Part shown: one piece after another, positions 19,841 through 27,596 of the stretch
Numbering within the stretch: position 1 is the stretch's first letter
Layout of the letters: each line of letters opens with the position of its first letter
Assembly (NCBI GenBank): GCA_021789975.1
Contig: JAJYIT010000005.1
Coordinates: 120,999-184,998 of the forward strand
DNA length: 64,000 nt
Direction of reading: 5' to 3'
DNA from: Bacteroidota bacterium
GTDB lineage: Bacteria; Bacteroidota; Ignavibacteria; Kryptoniales; JAKASW01
Position numbers and translations under genes: made by a program
The notes under the pieces: generated by a model
Seen by the model: the letters and a program-made list of their open reading frames with translations, nothing else
What the model was told of the DNA's origin: nothing
Database searches by the model: none

Positions 19841-19919
19841 TGTCATTCCCGCGTGCTCTAAGCGGGAATCCATCTTATTTTGAAAGGTGGACTCCCGATA
19901 GAAACATTCGGGAATGACA
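19841..19919. repeat. inverted-repeat unit (copy 3)
   Basis: TGTCATTCCCGCG...GCGGGAATCC...ATTCGGGAATGACA. Confidence 0.85.
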
Positions 19920-19929
19920 AGAAAACAGT

Positions 19930-20044
19930 GAGCCATCATTTACCGGGAAACCGCTCATCATACAAGTCTCCACCCGCGATTCTTCGATTCGCTTTGTTCA
20001 GTCTGCTACATCCTGTGCCAATTCTTAATCTGCTTCTCCTTCAT
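19930..20044 (-). pseudogene. decayed 3' end of a second GIY-YIG nuclease gene
   Basis: AGCCATCATTTACCGGGAAACCGCTCATCATACAAGTC...ATTCTTAATCTGCTTCTCC aligns to the 3' end of the 22043..22348 gene; landmark spacing 81 vs 83 nt, so a net frame-disrupting deletion. Confidence 0.7.
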
Positions 20045-21395
20045 TCGCCTCTTCCTCCGCCGCAAACTTCTTCCTGAGCCTCGCAATCGGATCCGGCATC
20101 ATGAAATCTTCCTTCGTGCCAGCACCGAAGTACTTCATCAGCATCGGGAGCGATGAGACAATACTTTCTTTCTTCCTCTCCTCAACCGCGTCACGAAGCT
20201 GAAACAAACTTTCGCACCCTGCCTCGCGGAACAATCCCCCAAGCTCTTTATTGCTCCTTACATCCGATCCGACAAAGGTGCTCAATTTATCTATCGCCAG
20301 GAATTCCCTGTCAAGTCTCTTTATCCCGCTCAGCTCCTGCAACCTCTTTCCTTCCGGCGCTCCACCATTTGTAATAAATAGAAAAGTGCGAATGACTATT
20401 ACCCCATCGAGCATCTCGGCAACTAAATATCCTGCTTTCGTTCCGCAAACCCTGTGTTCGAACATAATTGTTCCGTCATCCCGGATGAGTGCTTTTGGTT
20501 CGTCGATCGAAGCGCAAAGGTCCAAACTGTTAACACATGAATCGAGACAGTCTAACCGTTCGTTTAATCTTTTCAGAGCGTGCATTTGAACATAGACGTC
20601 AACCGGATGATCAATAGCCGGGATCCCTATATCGGATGGTTTCACCTGAACGGGAAGTATACCACCGTAAGTCCAAATCGCCCAGCACGCTTTCAGCGCA
20701 GGTCTGGAGATACCATCAATAGAAAAGGACCTTTTCTCCGGAATACCGGAATGCGCAAGAAGAACATTCTCATATCCGAAAGGATCATATTTTCTCAGCG
20801 TCCTCTTCCGTTCCAACCAGTACAACCGGGAATTCAAATCGCTCCATTCGGCGCCAGTAAATGCGATAGCTGCTATGATGGACTCCTTTGCAACTGTTGC
20901 GCCCTCTTCGAATGAAGCGAACGCCGCGAGTTCCTTCTTCAATTCAGCCGCACCACGAAATTCGTTATCTTTAAGAATGTTAAGGTACAGCCTGAAAGTT
21001 GACGCTGCACCAATATAATGGTACAGCGCAACCTTTGGACCATCTTTCAACAGGCACACTTGATAATATTTCAAAAACGAGGAATACCGATGTCTCATCC
21101 TCTTCAAAATATCATCCGGAATTTGTTCACCCGGAGCCGCTTCGATCCTGAAAGGAAGATCTCGCAGCCTGTATAGAAGCTCAAGTGTCCTTTTGGGCAG
21201 CATGTGATATGCGTCAGGCTTCCCGACCACTGTACATACGGCATTTATCTTCGCAAAGAAGTGATGCTTCTGTTCAGATCTATCGTATTTCTGATGGTGA
21301 TTGCTCTTGCTAGTCTTTAACATCGTGCGCTTTCGTAATCTGTTCTCGACTCTCCACGAATGAACCGATCTCTTTAAAGACCCCGTATGCCTCAA
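20025..21395 (-). CDS. hypothetical protein, unknown family
   Basis: long ORF; start uncertain (alternative ATG at 21323); stop codon lies within the GIY-YIG relic. Confidence 0.6.
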   Translation of the reverse strand: MRHTGSLKRSVHSWRVENRLRKRTMLKTSKSNHHQKYDRSEQKHHFFAKINAVCTVVGKPDAYHMLPKRTLELLYRLRDLPFRIEAAPGEQIPDDILKRMRHRYSSFLKYYQVCLLKDGPKVALYHYIGAASTFRLYLNILKDNEFRGAAELKKELAAFASFEEGATVAKESIIAAIAFTGAEWSDLNSRLYWLERKRTLRKYDPFGYENVLLAHSGIPEKRSFSIDGISRPALKACWAIWTYGGILPVQVKPSDIGIPAIDHPVDVYVQMHALKRLNERLDCLDSCVNSLDLCASIDEPKALIRDDGTIMFEHRVCGTKAGYLVAEMLDGVIVIRTFLFITNGGAPEGKRLQELSGIKRLDREFLAIDKLSTFVGSDVRSNKELGGLFREAGCESLFQLRDAVEERKKESIVSSLPMLMKYFGAGTKEDFMMPDPIARLRKKFAAEEEANEGEAD

Positions 21396-21402
21396 GACCC
21401 AT

Positions 21403-21627
21403 TCAATCAGGTTCCATCCAGTCGATTACTGTCCCGCTGCACTCCGGCGCGTTCGGACAACAAATGTACTCGAAACCACCATTGCCCTTGAAGACCTTAT
21501 AGTCGCCGACCGTGATTATCTTCTCACAATGAATGCACAGCATCTTTTCAGTAAGCTCCGGAATTCCTATGAAGGGGTAATTCTCTTCCAAGTATTTCTG
21601 CTTGTCTGTTATGATCAACTCTTTCAT
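21403..21627 (-). CDS. small zinc-ribbon-like protein
   Basis: CIHCEKIITVGDYKVFKGNGGFEYICCPNAPECSGTVIDW cysteine pairs. Confidence 0.6.
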   Translation of the reverse strand: MKELIITDKQKYLEENYPFIGIPELTEKMLCIHCEKIITVGDYKVFKGNGGFEYICCPNAPECSGTVIDWMEPD

Positions 21628-21721
21628 GGCACGATCCTCGATTTGTAGTTAAAAGAAGTTATTCCTTCAAAGCCTTTGACGACCAAAACCTTGACAAAAG
21701 ACGGAGACATCATCTCCACCT

Positions 21722-21820
21722 TGTCATTCCCCCGAGAAATTGTCACCTCCGCGAAGGCGGAGGAGGGAATCCAGATCTTCTTCCCGTATGGATTCCCGAT
21801 AGGAGCATTCGGGAATGACA
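21722..21820. repeat. inverted-repeat unit (copy 4)
   Basis: TGTCATTCCCCCGAG...CATTCGGGAATGACA, near-copy of 19645..19740. Confidence 0.85.
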
Positions 21821-21956
21821 CTCTGAGTGGGACGTTCCATCACAACGGGTGCTGAGTGAGCGTCAGTCAGCTTTTCATTCCCGCCGATGCGAGCGAACAC
21901 CACCCACTCTGTCATTCCCAACCACAGGTCCGAGAGTGTGTAGAAACCACCTACCG

Positions 21957-22026
21957 TGTCATTCCCGAGGACGCGGGAATCCAGTTCTGCCTTTGGCATG
22001 GATTCCCGATTAGATCGGGAATGACA
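21957..22026. repeat. inverted-repeat unit (copy 5)
   Basis: TGTCATTCCCGAGGACGCGGGAATCCAG...GATCGGGAATGACA. Confidence 0.85.
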
Positions 22027-22042
22027 AATAGAGAGAGAGCCA

Positions 22043-22348
22043 TCATCTTCCGGGAAATAACTCGTCATATAAGTCCTTCCAATCAGGGTTCATCGATTCA
22101 ATGAGTTCAGTCTTCCACTTCCGGAGCCATTTCTTAATCTGTTTCTCCCTAGCAATTGCATTTCGCACATCGTTCATAGACTCGAAGTATACCAGCCTGT
22201 AAACTCCATATTTCTTCGTGAATCCATCATTTGTTCCGGTTTTATGTTCACCGACCCGTCTGATGAGATCGTTTGTAACGCCTGTATACAGTGTACCATT
22301 ACGCTTGCTCGCGAGTATATATACGTAATACGTGTTATCCTCTCTCAT
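22043..22348 (-). CDS. short GIY-YIG nuclease family protein
   Basis: YYVYILASKRNGTLYTGVTNDLIRRVGEHK...VYRLVYFE...AIAREKQIKKWLRKWKTELI. Confidence 0.93.
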   Translation of the reverse strand: MREDNTYYVYILASKRNGTLYTGVTNDLIRRVGEHKTGTNDGFTKKYGVYRLVYFESMNDVRNAIAREKQIKKWLRKWKTELIESMNPDWKDLYDELFPGR

Positions 22349-22368
22349 AGCTTGGAACTCCTCTTTTA

Positions 22369-22483
22369 GTCATTCCCGCGAACGCGGGAATCCAGTCCAC
22401 GGGTAACATGAGTGTCTCCTTCACCATCGAGATGCTGATGCGCCTTTAGCATGGATTCCCGATAGAAACATTCGGGAATGACA
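22369..22483. repeat. inverted-repeat unit (copy 6)
   Basis: GTCATTCCCGCGAACGCGGGAATCCAG...ACATTCGGGAATGACA. Confidence 0.85.
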
Positions 22484-22537
22484 GTAACACAATGTCCTGT
22501 CCAACTCTCGCTAGTGCTGAGCGAACACCACCTACTC

Positions 22538-22617
22538 TGTCATTCTCGCGAAAGATTGTCACCTCCGCGAAGGCGGGGGCGGGAATCCAGTCTGCGGCCC
22601 TCCAGACTGAGATGACA
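22538..22617. repeat. inverted-repeat unit (copy 7, degenerate right end)
   Basis: TGTCATTCTCGCG...GGGAATCCAGTC...GAGATGACA. Confidence 0.7.
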
Positions 22618-22735
22618 AATGGGAGTATTACTTCACTCGTAATCATGTACCATGACAGATTGAGCGGCGGAGACCTCCCGGCCTCTGCCAAATAGTTTCG
22701 AAAATCCCGTCAAGGACGAAAATGAACCTGTCGAT

Positions 22736-22793
22736 ACCTTGTCAAGGTTTCTCTTCACCTTGACAAGGTTAAAGCACAAAACCCTGGCAAGGT
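22736..22793. repeat. three phased palindromes ACCTTGTCAAGGT / ACCTTGACAAGGT / ACCCTGGCAAGGT
   Basis: starts at 22736, 22757, 22781 (spacing 21 and 24 nt), just 3' of the 22802..23485 gene. Confidence 0.8.
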
Positions 22794-22801
22794 TTCCATC
22801 C

Positions 22802-23485
22802 CTACCCCGCCTGCGGTGCCGGTGGCTCCGGCGGCTTGTTCTTCCCTCTTCCCCTTCCCTTCGGGATCGGCTTGAACTCCTCGAGAGCGGCTTTGTCGTT
22901 CTTGAACACGTTCTTTGCAAAATCGCGTATCCCGCTGACCGTCTGCTGCAATGCTTTCGCGGCGTAGTCCCGACGCTCGGTCGCGGCATTCCGCAACTTC
23001 TTTGCATTTTCCTGCGCTGCATTCGCGGCAATGAGAGATGCGTAGAGTGTCCCTACACTCGCTATCTCCTCTTCCGTCATACCGTTTGCGAGAAGGACAT
23101 CATGGTTCTCGACAACCACTCCCGAAAAGTAATCGAGCCATGAGGTCATCGCCTTCACAGACTGCGGCGTATCAACCCCGATCTTAAACGTTTTCAAATT
23201 GATTTTGTTCTCAGGGTCCTTTGACGCAGACTTCGCAGCGTTGCGTATAGAGCCAAGCACGCTGTTCGCCTGGACCATCCACTCGTCTTGCTCCCTGGTT
23301 TTTGTGTCAAGAAAATCTTGTGCTTTGATCTGGCCGGTGTTCAGCTTTGTCAAGCTTGTAATCCCGGCCGCAAGGTTGTCCCGCTTCTTTTGGCCGCCGC
23401 GCGCAATGATTATGTCGATGTGATTGTCCATCGCCTTGCCGGCCCCTCCGGCATCTTCAAGAACGTTGTCGACTATTACTGGCAT
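22802..23485 (-). CDS. hypothetical protein, helical, Pro/Lys-rich C-terminus
   Basis: long ORF with SD-like AGGAGGAAT upstream; composition protein-like. Confidence 0.65.
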   Translation of the reverse strand: MPVIVDNVLEDAGGAGKAMDNHIDIIIARGGQKKRDNLAAGITSLTKLNTGQIKAQDFLDTKTREQDEWMVQANSVLGSIRNAAKSASKDPENKINLKTFKIGVDTPQSVKAMTSWLDYFSGVVVENHDVLLANGMTEEEIASVGTLYASLIAANAAQENAKKLRNAATERRDYAAKALQQTVSGIRDFAKNVFKNDKAALEEFKPIPKGRGRGKNKPPEPPAPQAG

Positions 23486-23867
23486 GTGATTCCTCCTTAC
23501 TGACAGAGTCTATGCCCTGTCGCCAGATGTTGTTTGACAGTTCGTTTATTTGACCGGCTTCCTTCCCTTTAAAGCATCTCACGGAAAGGAGGAACAGCCA
23601 TCAATCCTGTACTACAACAGAAAAAGAAATGTCGAAAAGTACTTGACTACCCAAAATGAAGATGATACCTGATGTCCGAAGCACGAGTCTGAAGGAAGAT
23701 GCTGACAACATCTTCGAATGAATATGCTAAATGTTCCCTGAATGTCAAATATTGGAGCGGAAATTACTTGGCATTGTCCCCGGAACAAAAAAATAGCCAA
23801 AAATGCGCGATTTGGAGAGAAATACTGGTCCCGAACTGACAATGAATATCTCCCAACCAAGAGGGAA

Positions 23868-24085
23868 TCATTTAAAACAAAGAGGGAAGCGCTTCAAACT
23901 TGTGGGTGAAGGTTCCACATCGGGAGGGGAACGTTCCAAACTTTGAGATGAGCATTTTAAACTAACAGGGGAACGCCCCAAAATCATGGATAAGTGTTCC
24001 GAAATGAGATGGGACCATTCCAAAGCAAGATGAGAGCTCTCCCCTAGTTCTTAGAAAGTTTTCCGACTCCGCAGGAAACGCTCCC
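23868..24085. repeat. degenerate tandem repeat array, period about 21 bp, core GGGGAACGTTCCAAAC
   Basis: roughly 10 consecutive units of 20-22 nt, several with palindromic cores (GAAGCGCTTC, GGAACGTTCC, GAGAGCTCTC). Confidence 0.75.
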
Positions 24086-24270
24086 GACTCGTGGCGGATA
24101 AACTGCATTGAAGATTTCAATCCCCCCAACGAATGGACCAGGGGTTTTCACCAAGCATGAAAACGTGCATATCGGCTCCGATTTCTAATCCATCTGAATC
24201 TATACTGATCGGCATTATCAGTGCTCTGCAGGCAGAAGCATGGCTTCGCCAATGTCTTTTCCTGAATGAT

Positions 24271-25041
24271 TCAGTACTTCATTTCCCCGGCGTCGATCGC
24301 CACATCGATGTGGTTCTCGTCGGGGACTATCGGGCAGCTGTAGTTGTGGTTGTATGCGCAGTATGGATTGTATGCATAATTGAAGTCGAGCTTGTAAACA
24401 CCTGAGCTGTCCTCTTGCAAGTCGATGTATCTTCCGCCCGCGTAAGAAGTCTTTCCACAAGTTTCGTCTACAAACGGCACGAAGAGCACGTTCGGATCAT
24501 CTTCCAGCATCTTGTACACGTGAAGAGCCACCGACTTTCCGTTTACTTTGAACCTGAACTCACCGTACTCAATCGCGGGTCGAGTTTCCCCACCGGTAGC
24601 CAGGATGCCGGTCTTCTTCTGCGTCGCACTCTTTAGCAGCTTTACTTTGAACACCAGGTTCAAGTTCGGCGGATAGTAGTTCAAATGTTGGAATGAAGCT
24701 CTCTGCTCGGCTGTAAGAGGCGACGATGGTCCCCTCATGAAAAACACATTTTTCCGTTGACGGAATGACGCCAATTCGTCTAAATATGACCTGGTCTCCT
24801 GGGGAGTGAACTTAATCCGCTCAAAGTCGCTGGAGCAGGAAGACAAAACCAGCACAACCACAATGACGAGATATTTCGCCCGCCTACTTACTGTTGTCGA
24901 GGATAAGCTCAAGAGAGATCCGGTGTGTGTCGCCAAGGCCGTCGGCATATGCGAACCTCGCAAACGAATAATCGATGATGAGCTTCGGGAGGTGGATTCC
25001 GGCACCGACGGTGAATTGTTTAACGTCGTTATAACCTGCAC
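24271..25041 (-). CDS. DUF1684-family lipoprotein
   Basis: lipobox LVLSSC; FVPFVDETCGKTSYAGGRYIDL...DFNYAYNPYCAYNHNYSCPIVPDEN; true start likely inside the annotated ORF, near 24884. Confidence 0.8.
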   Translation of the reverse strand: MQVITTLNNSPSVPESTSRSSSSIIRLRGSHMPTALATHTGSLLSLSSTTVSRRAKYLVIVVVLVLSSCSSDFERIKFTPQETRSYLDELASFRQRKNVFFMRGPSSPLTAEQRASFQHLNYYPPNLNLVFKVKLLKSATQKKTGILATGGETRPAIEYGEFRFKVNGKSVALHVYKMLEDDPNVLFVPFVDETCGKTSYAGGRYIDLQEDSSGVYKLDFNYAYNPYCAYNHNYSCPIVPDENHIDVAIDAGEMKY

Positions 25042-25933
25042 GTATCGCGATGACGTTCTTGTAATTAATTTCTATCCCGGTATTTGCATCGGCACTCAAA
25101 GGTCCGAGGTGAACGGTCGATCCTGCACCGAGATTATCGATGTTGAACAAGAGATCGAGTGCCGGAGTAACTGAGACGGGACCGATCGGGAGCATGTATG
25201 CAGCGCCCGCCGCAAGCGTTGGGGTCGTCAGTTCCGTGGTGCCCGTCGTCCATGCTACGACTGTCGTCGTGGCATTCTGCAGGTTTGCACCGAGCCGAAA
25301 ATTTCCGAAGGGTTTATATAGCGCACCGATGTCAAAACCGATTCCTGTTCCATATGTCGATCCGATGCTTCGACGGATGAACTTGACGTTAGCCCCATAA
25401 GAGAAATCATCGGTGACACGCTTCGCATAGCTGCCAATCACGGCCACATCGGTTGCATTGAAGAACGTTATCTTGGAATAGTCCAGGCGGTTCGTCGGGC
25501 TGAGGACGCCCGAACCATCATAGTTGATAAGTGCATTAAGAGTATTCGGAATTCCGCTGACACTCAGGACAATCGCGCTGAGTCCAACCGTTTCTGTCTT
25601 GGTCAGAGGAAGAGCGACCGCTCCATAATTGTAGCTGACGATGTCGCTATACCTCTGGTCGTGCATCAACATGATTTCCGGGTACTTCACTCCCGTTAGA
25701 CCGGCGGGATTCCAGTATCCGGCAGTTACATCGTTGGCGACTGCAGTGTAAGCGCTTCCCATACCAAGAGCTCTTCCCCCGACACCGATGGATAGGAAGT
25801 CGTTGGAATACTTGGCAAAGGTCAGTCCCTGGGCAGCCGCAGTTGAAGTGAGACAGAAAAGAATCGGCACCGCTAGCAGGGACGAAACCAGACTTGAATA
25901 TTTATGAATCGATCGGCTCCGCACCAAATTCAT
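24884..25933 (-). CDS. PorV/PorQ-family outer membrane protein
   Basis: FLSIGVGGRALGMGSAYTAVANDVTAGYWNPAGLTGV and barrel-like C-terminus. Confidence 0.88.
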   Translation of the reverse strand: MNLVRSRSIHKYSSLVSSLLAVPILFCLTSTAAAQGLTFAKYSNDFLSIGVGGRALGMGSAYTAVANDVTAGYWNPAGLTGVKYPEIMLMHDQRYSDIVSYNYGAVALPLTKTETVGLSAIVLSVSGIPNTLNALINYDGSGVLSPTNRLDYSKITFFNATDVAVIGSYAKRVTDDFSYGANVKFIRRSIGSTYGTGIGFDIGALYKPFGNFRLGANLQNATTTVVAWTTGTTELTTPTLAAGAAYMLPIGPVSVTPALDLLFNIDNLGAGSTVHLGPLSADANTGIEINYKNVIAIRAGYNDVKQFTVGAGIHLPKLIIDYSFARFAYADGLGDTHRISLELILDNSK

Positions 25934-27596
25934 CCTTTAGAAATCGCACAACCGGGCTGTCGGCCCCGGTACCGGCAGACTCAGCCGGTTCGTCATGATT
26001 ACTTATTACGAAATCGATAGCAACCCTCGTCCCCAACACTCTGTGGATCACATCCTGAATATAAGTTTTGTATGGTTTTGTCATTCCGATGACGACATCG
26101 TTCGGCGCACCTAACATCAACCATCCGTTTTGAGTCCCGAGAGGCTTGAGGTTTATCAGTTGAGACCAAACGCCGATTCTCTCCTTGCGAACAGCCATCA
26201 AGAGCTCATCCCATCTCACGGCGATTTCCTGGAATGTCGATTCGTTCGTCCCATACGATCCTCTGACCTCTGAGGCCTTCGTGGCCTTTGAGACGTCCGC
26301 CGATGCTTTGTAATCGGCAGCATCACCTCGTGCGGCTTTCTGATTCGAAGTCTGAACTGTATATGACTTCCGGTTCGAATTTGCAAACGACTCGGTATTA
26401 CTCGTGTTTACGTTACCGGTGTAATCTTGCGATCTTGAAGCCGACTCATTCCCGTTGAGTTTTTTTTTCAGCTCGTTTACCTGCTGAAGGAGGTCCTGAA
26501 TCCGGACCGTCTTCTCCATATTTACGAGCTGAAGGAGTGTCATCTCGAACTTTATGCGCGGCTGGGTGACATATTTAATTTGCTGCATCGCTTCACTGGT
26601 CAGTTTCAGCATTCGAAGCAGATCGAGCGTCTCAAATTTCGCCGCTGCCTCCACATATCTCGCCGGGTAATCGGCGGAGGCTTCTATCAGGTCTGCATTA
26701 CCGGTTGTAGATGCCATCAAAAGATTTCTCAGATGTTCCGACAGTCCCGCGAGAAAATCAATGGCATCATATCCCCTCTCGACTATCTCCGCTGCCAGCT
26801 CGACCGCACTCTTCGAATCGTTTTTCTCGATAAGATCGGTCATCCTGAAGAAGAGCTCAATATCCACCATGCTAAGCGCACCGACCACGACCTCGTGTTT
26901 GATGTCGCCGCCGCAAAATGCCGCGACCTGATCGAAAATGCTGAGCGCGTCACGCATCGAACCGTCGGCTTTCTTGGCAACCGTCACAAATGATTCCTCA
27001 TCAACCGAAATCTTTTCTTCTTTGGCGACGAATCTCAACCTATCGATTATCTTGCCGATCTCAATACGCTTGAAATCAAATCTCTGGCACCTTGTGAGTA
27101 TGGTCGGTATGACCTTGTGGGGCTCGGTTGTCGCAAGTATGAACAAGGCATACTCAGGCGGCTCTTCCAGAGTCTTCAGGAGTGCGTTGAACGCCTCCTT
27201 CGTCAACATATGCACTTCGTCTATAATGTAAACTTTATATTTGAGGTGAGACGGCGTGTATCTCACCGACTCGCGCAGATCTCTTATCTCATCTATACCG
27301 CGGTTCGAAGCTCCGTCTATCTCGATGACATCCAGACTTCTTCCTTCGGTGATTTCCCTGCAGACGTCACATTCGTTACAGGGTTCTCCTTCTTTGACGT
27401 TCGGACAATTGATGGCCTTTGCGAGGATGCGAGCAGTGGTTGTCTTGCCTACGCCGCTGGGACCACTGAAGAGGTAGGCATGCGCGATGCGGTTCTGCAC
27501 TATAGCGTTCTTCATCGTGACCGTCACGTGTTCCTGTGCAGTCACTTCGTCGAAGCGCATCGGTCGCCACTTTCGGGCAGTTACCAGATAAGTCAA
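25902..27596 (-). CDS. dnaX: DNA polymerase III subunit gamma/tau
   Basis: RKWRPMRFDEVTAQEHV, FSGPSGVGKTTTARILAKAINC, zinc Cys cluster, DEVHMLTKEAFNALLKTLEEPP. Confidence 0.97.
   Translation of the reverse strand: MTYLVTARKWRPMRFDEVTAQEHVTVTMKNAIVQNRIAHAYLFSGPSGVGKTTTARILAKAINCPNVKEGEPCNECDVCREITEGRSLDVIEIDGASNRGIDEIRDLRESVRYTPSHLKYKVYIIDEVHMLTKEAFNALLKTLEEPPEYALFILATTEPHKVIPTILTRCQRFDFKRIEIGKIIDRLRFVAKEEKISVDEESFVTVAKKADGSMRDALSIFDQVAAFCGGDIKHEVVVGALSMVDIELFFRMTDLIEKNDSKSAVELAAEIVERGYDAIDFLAGLSEHLRNLLMASTTGNADLIEASADYPARYVEAAAKFETLDLLRMLKLTSEAMQQIKYVTQPRIKFEMTLLQLVNMEKTVRIQDLLQQVNELKKKLNGNESASRSQDYTGNVNTSNTESFANSNRKSYTVQTSNQKAARGDAADYKASADVSKATKASEVRGSYGTNESTFQEIAVRWDELLMAVRKERIGVWSQLINLKPLGTQNGWLMLGAPNDVVIGMTKPYKTYIQDVIHRVLGTRVAIDFVISNHDEPAESAGTGADSPVVRFLKDEFGAEPIDS

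Noticed and set aside
19628-19861. Small ORFs over the TGTCATTCCCG repeats (also 21624..21821, 21724..22068, 22446..22691)
   Set aside because: Translations of the dispersed inverted repeats (SFPNAPIGNPYGKK-like), not genes.
19493-22617. Possible CRISPR array from repeated TGTCATTCCCG motifs
   Set aside because: Units are inverted-repeat bounded, variable in length and interrupted by genes; no regular repeat-spacer pattern and no cas genes.
23868-24085. 21-bp array as a CRISPR
   Set aside because: Contiguous degenerate tandem repeats without unique spacers.
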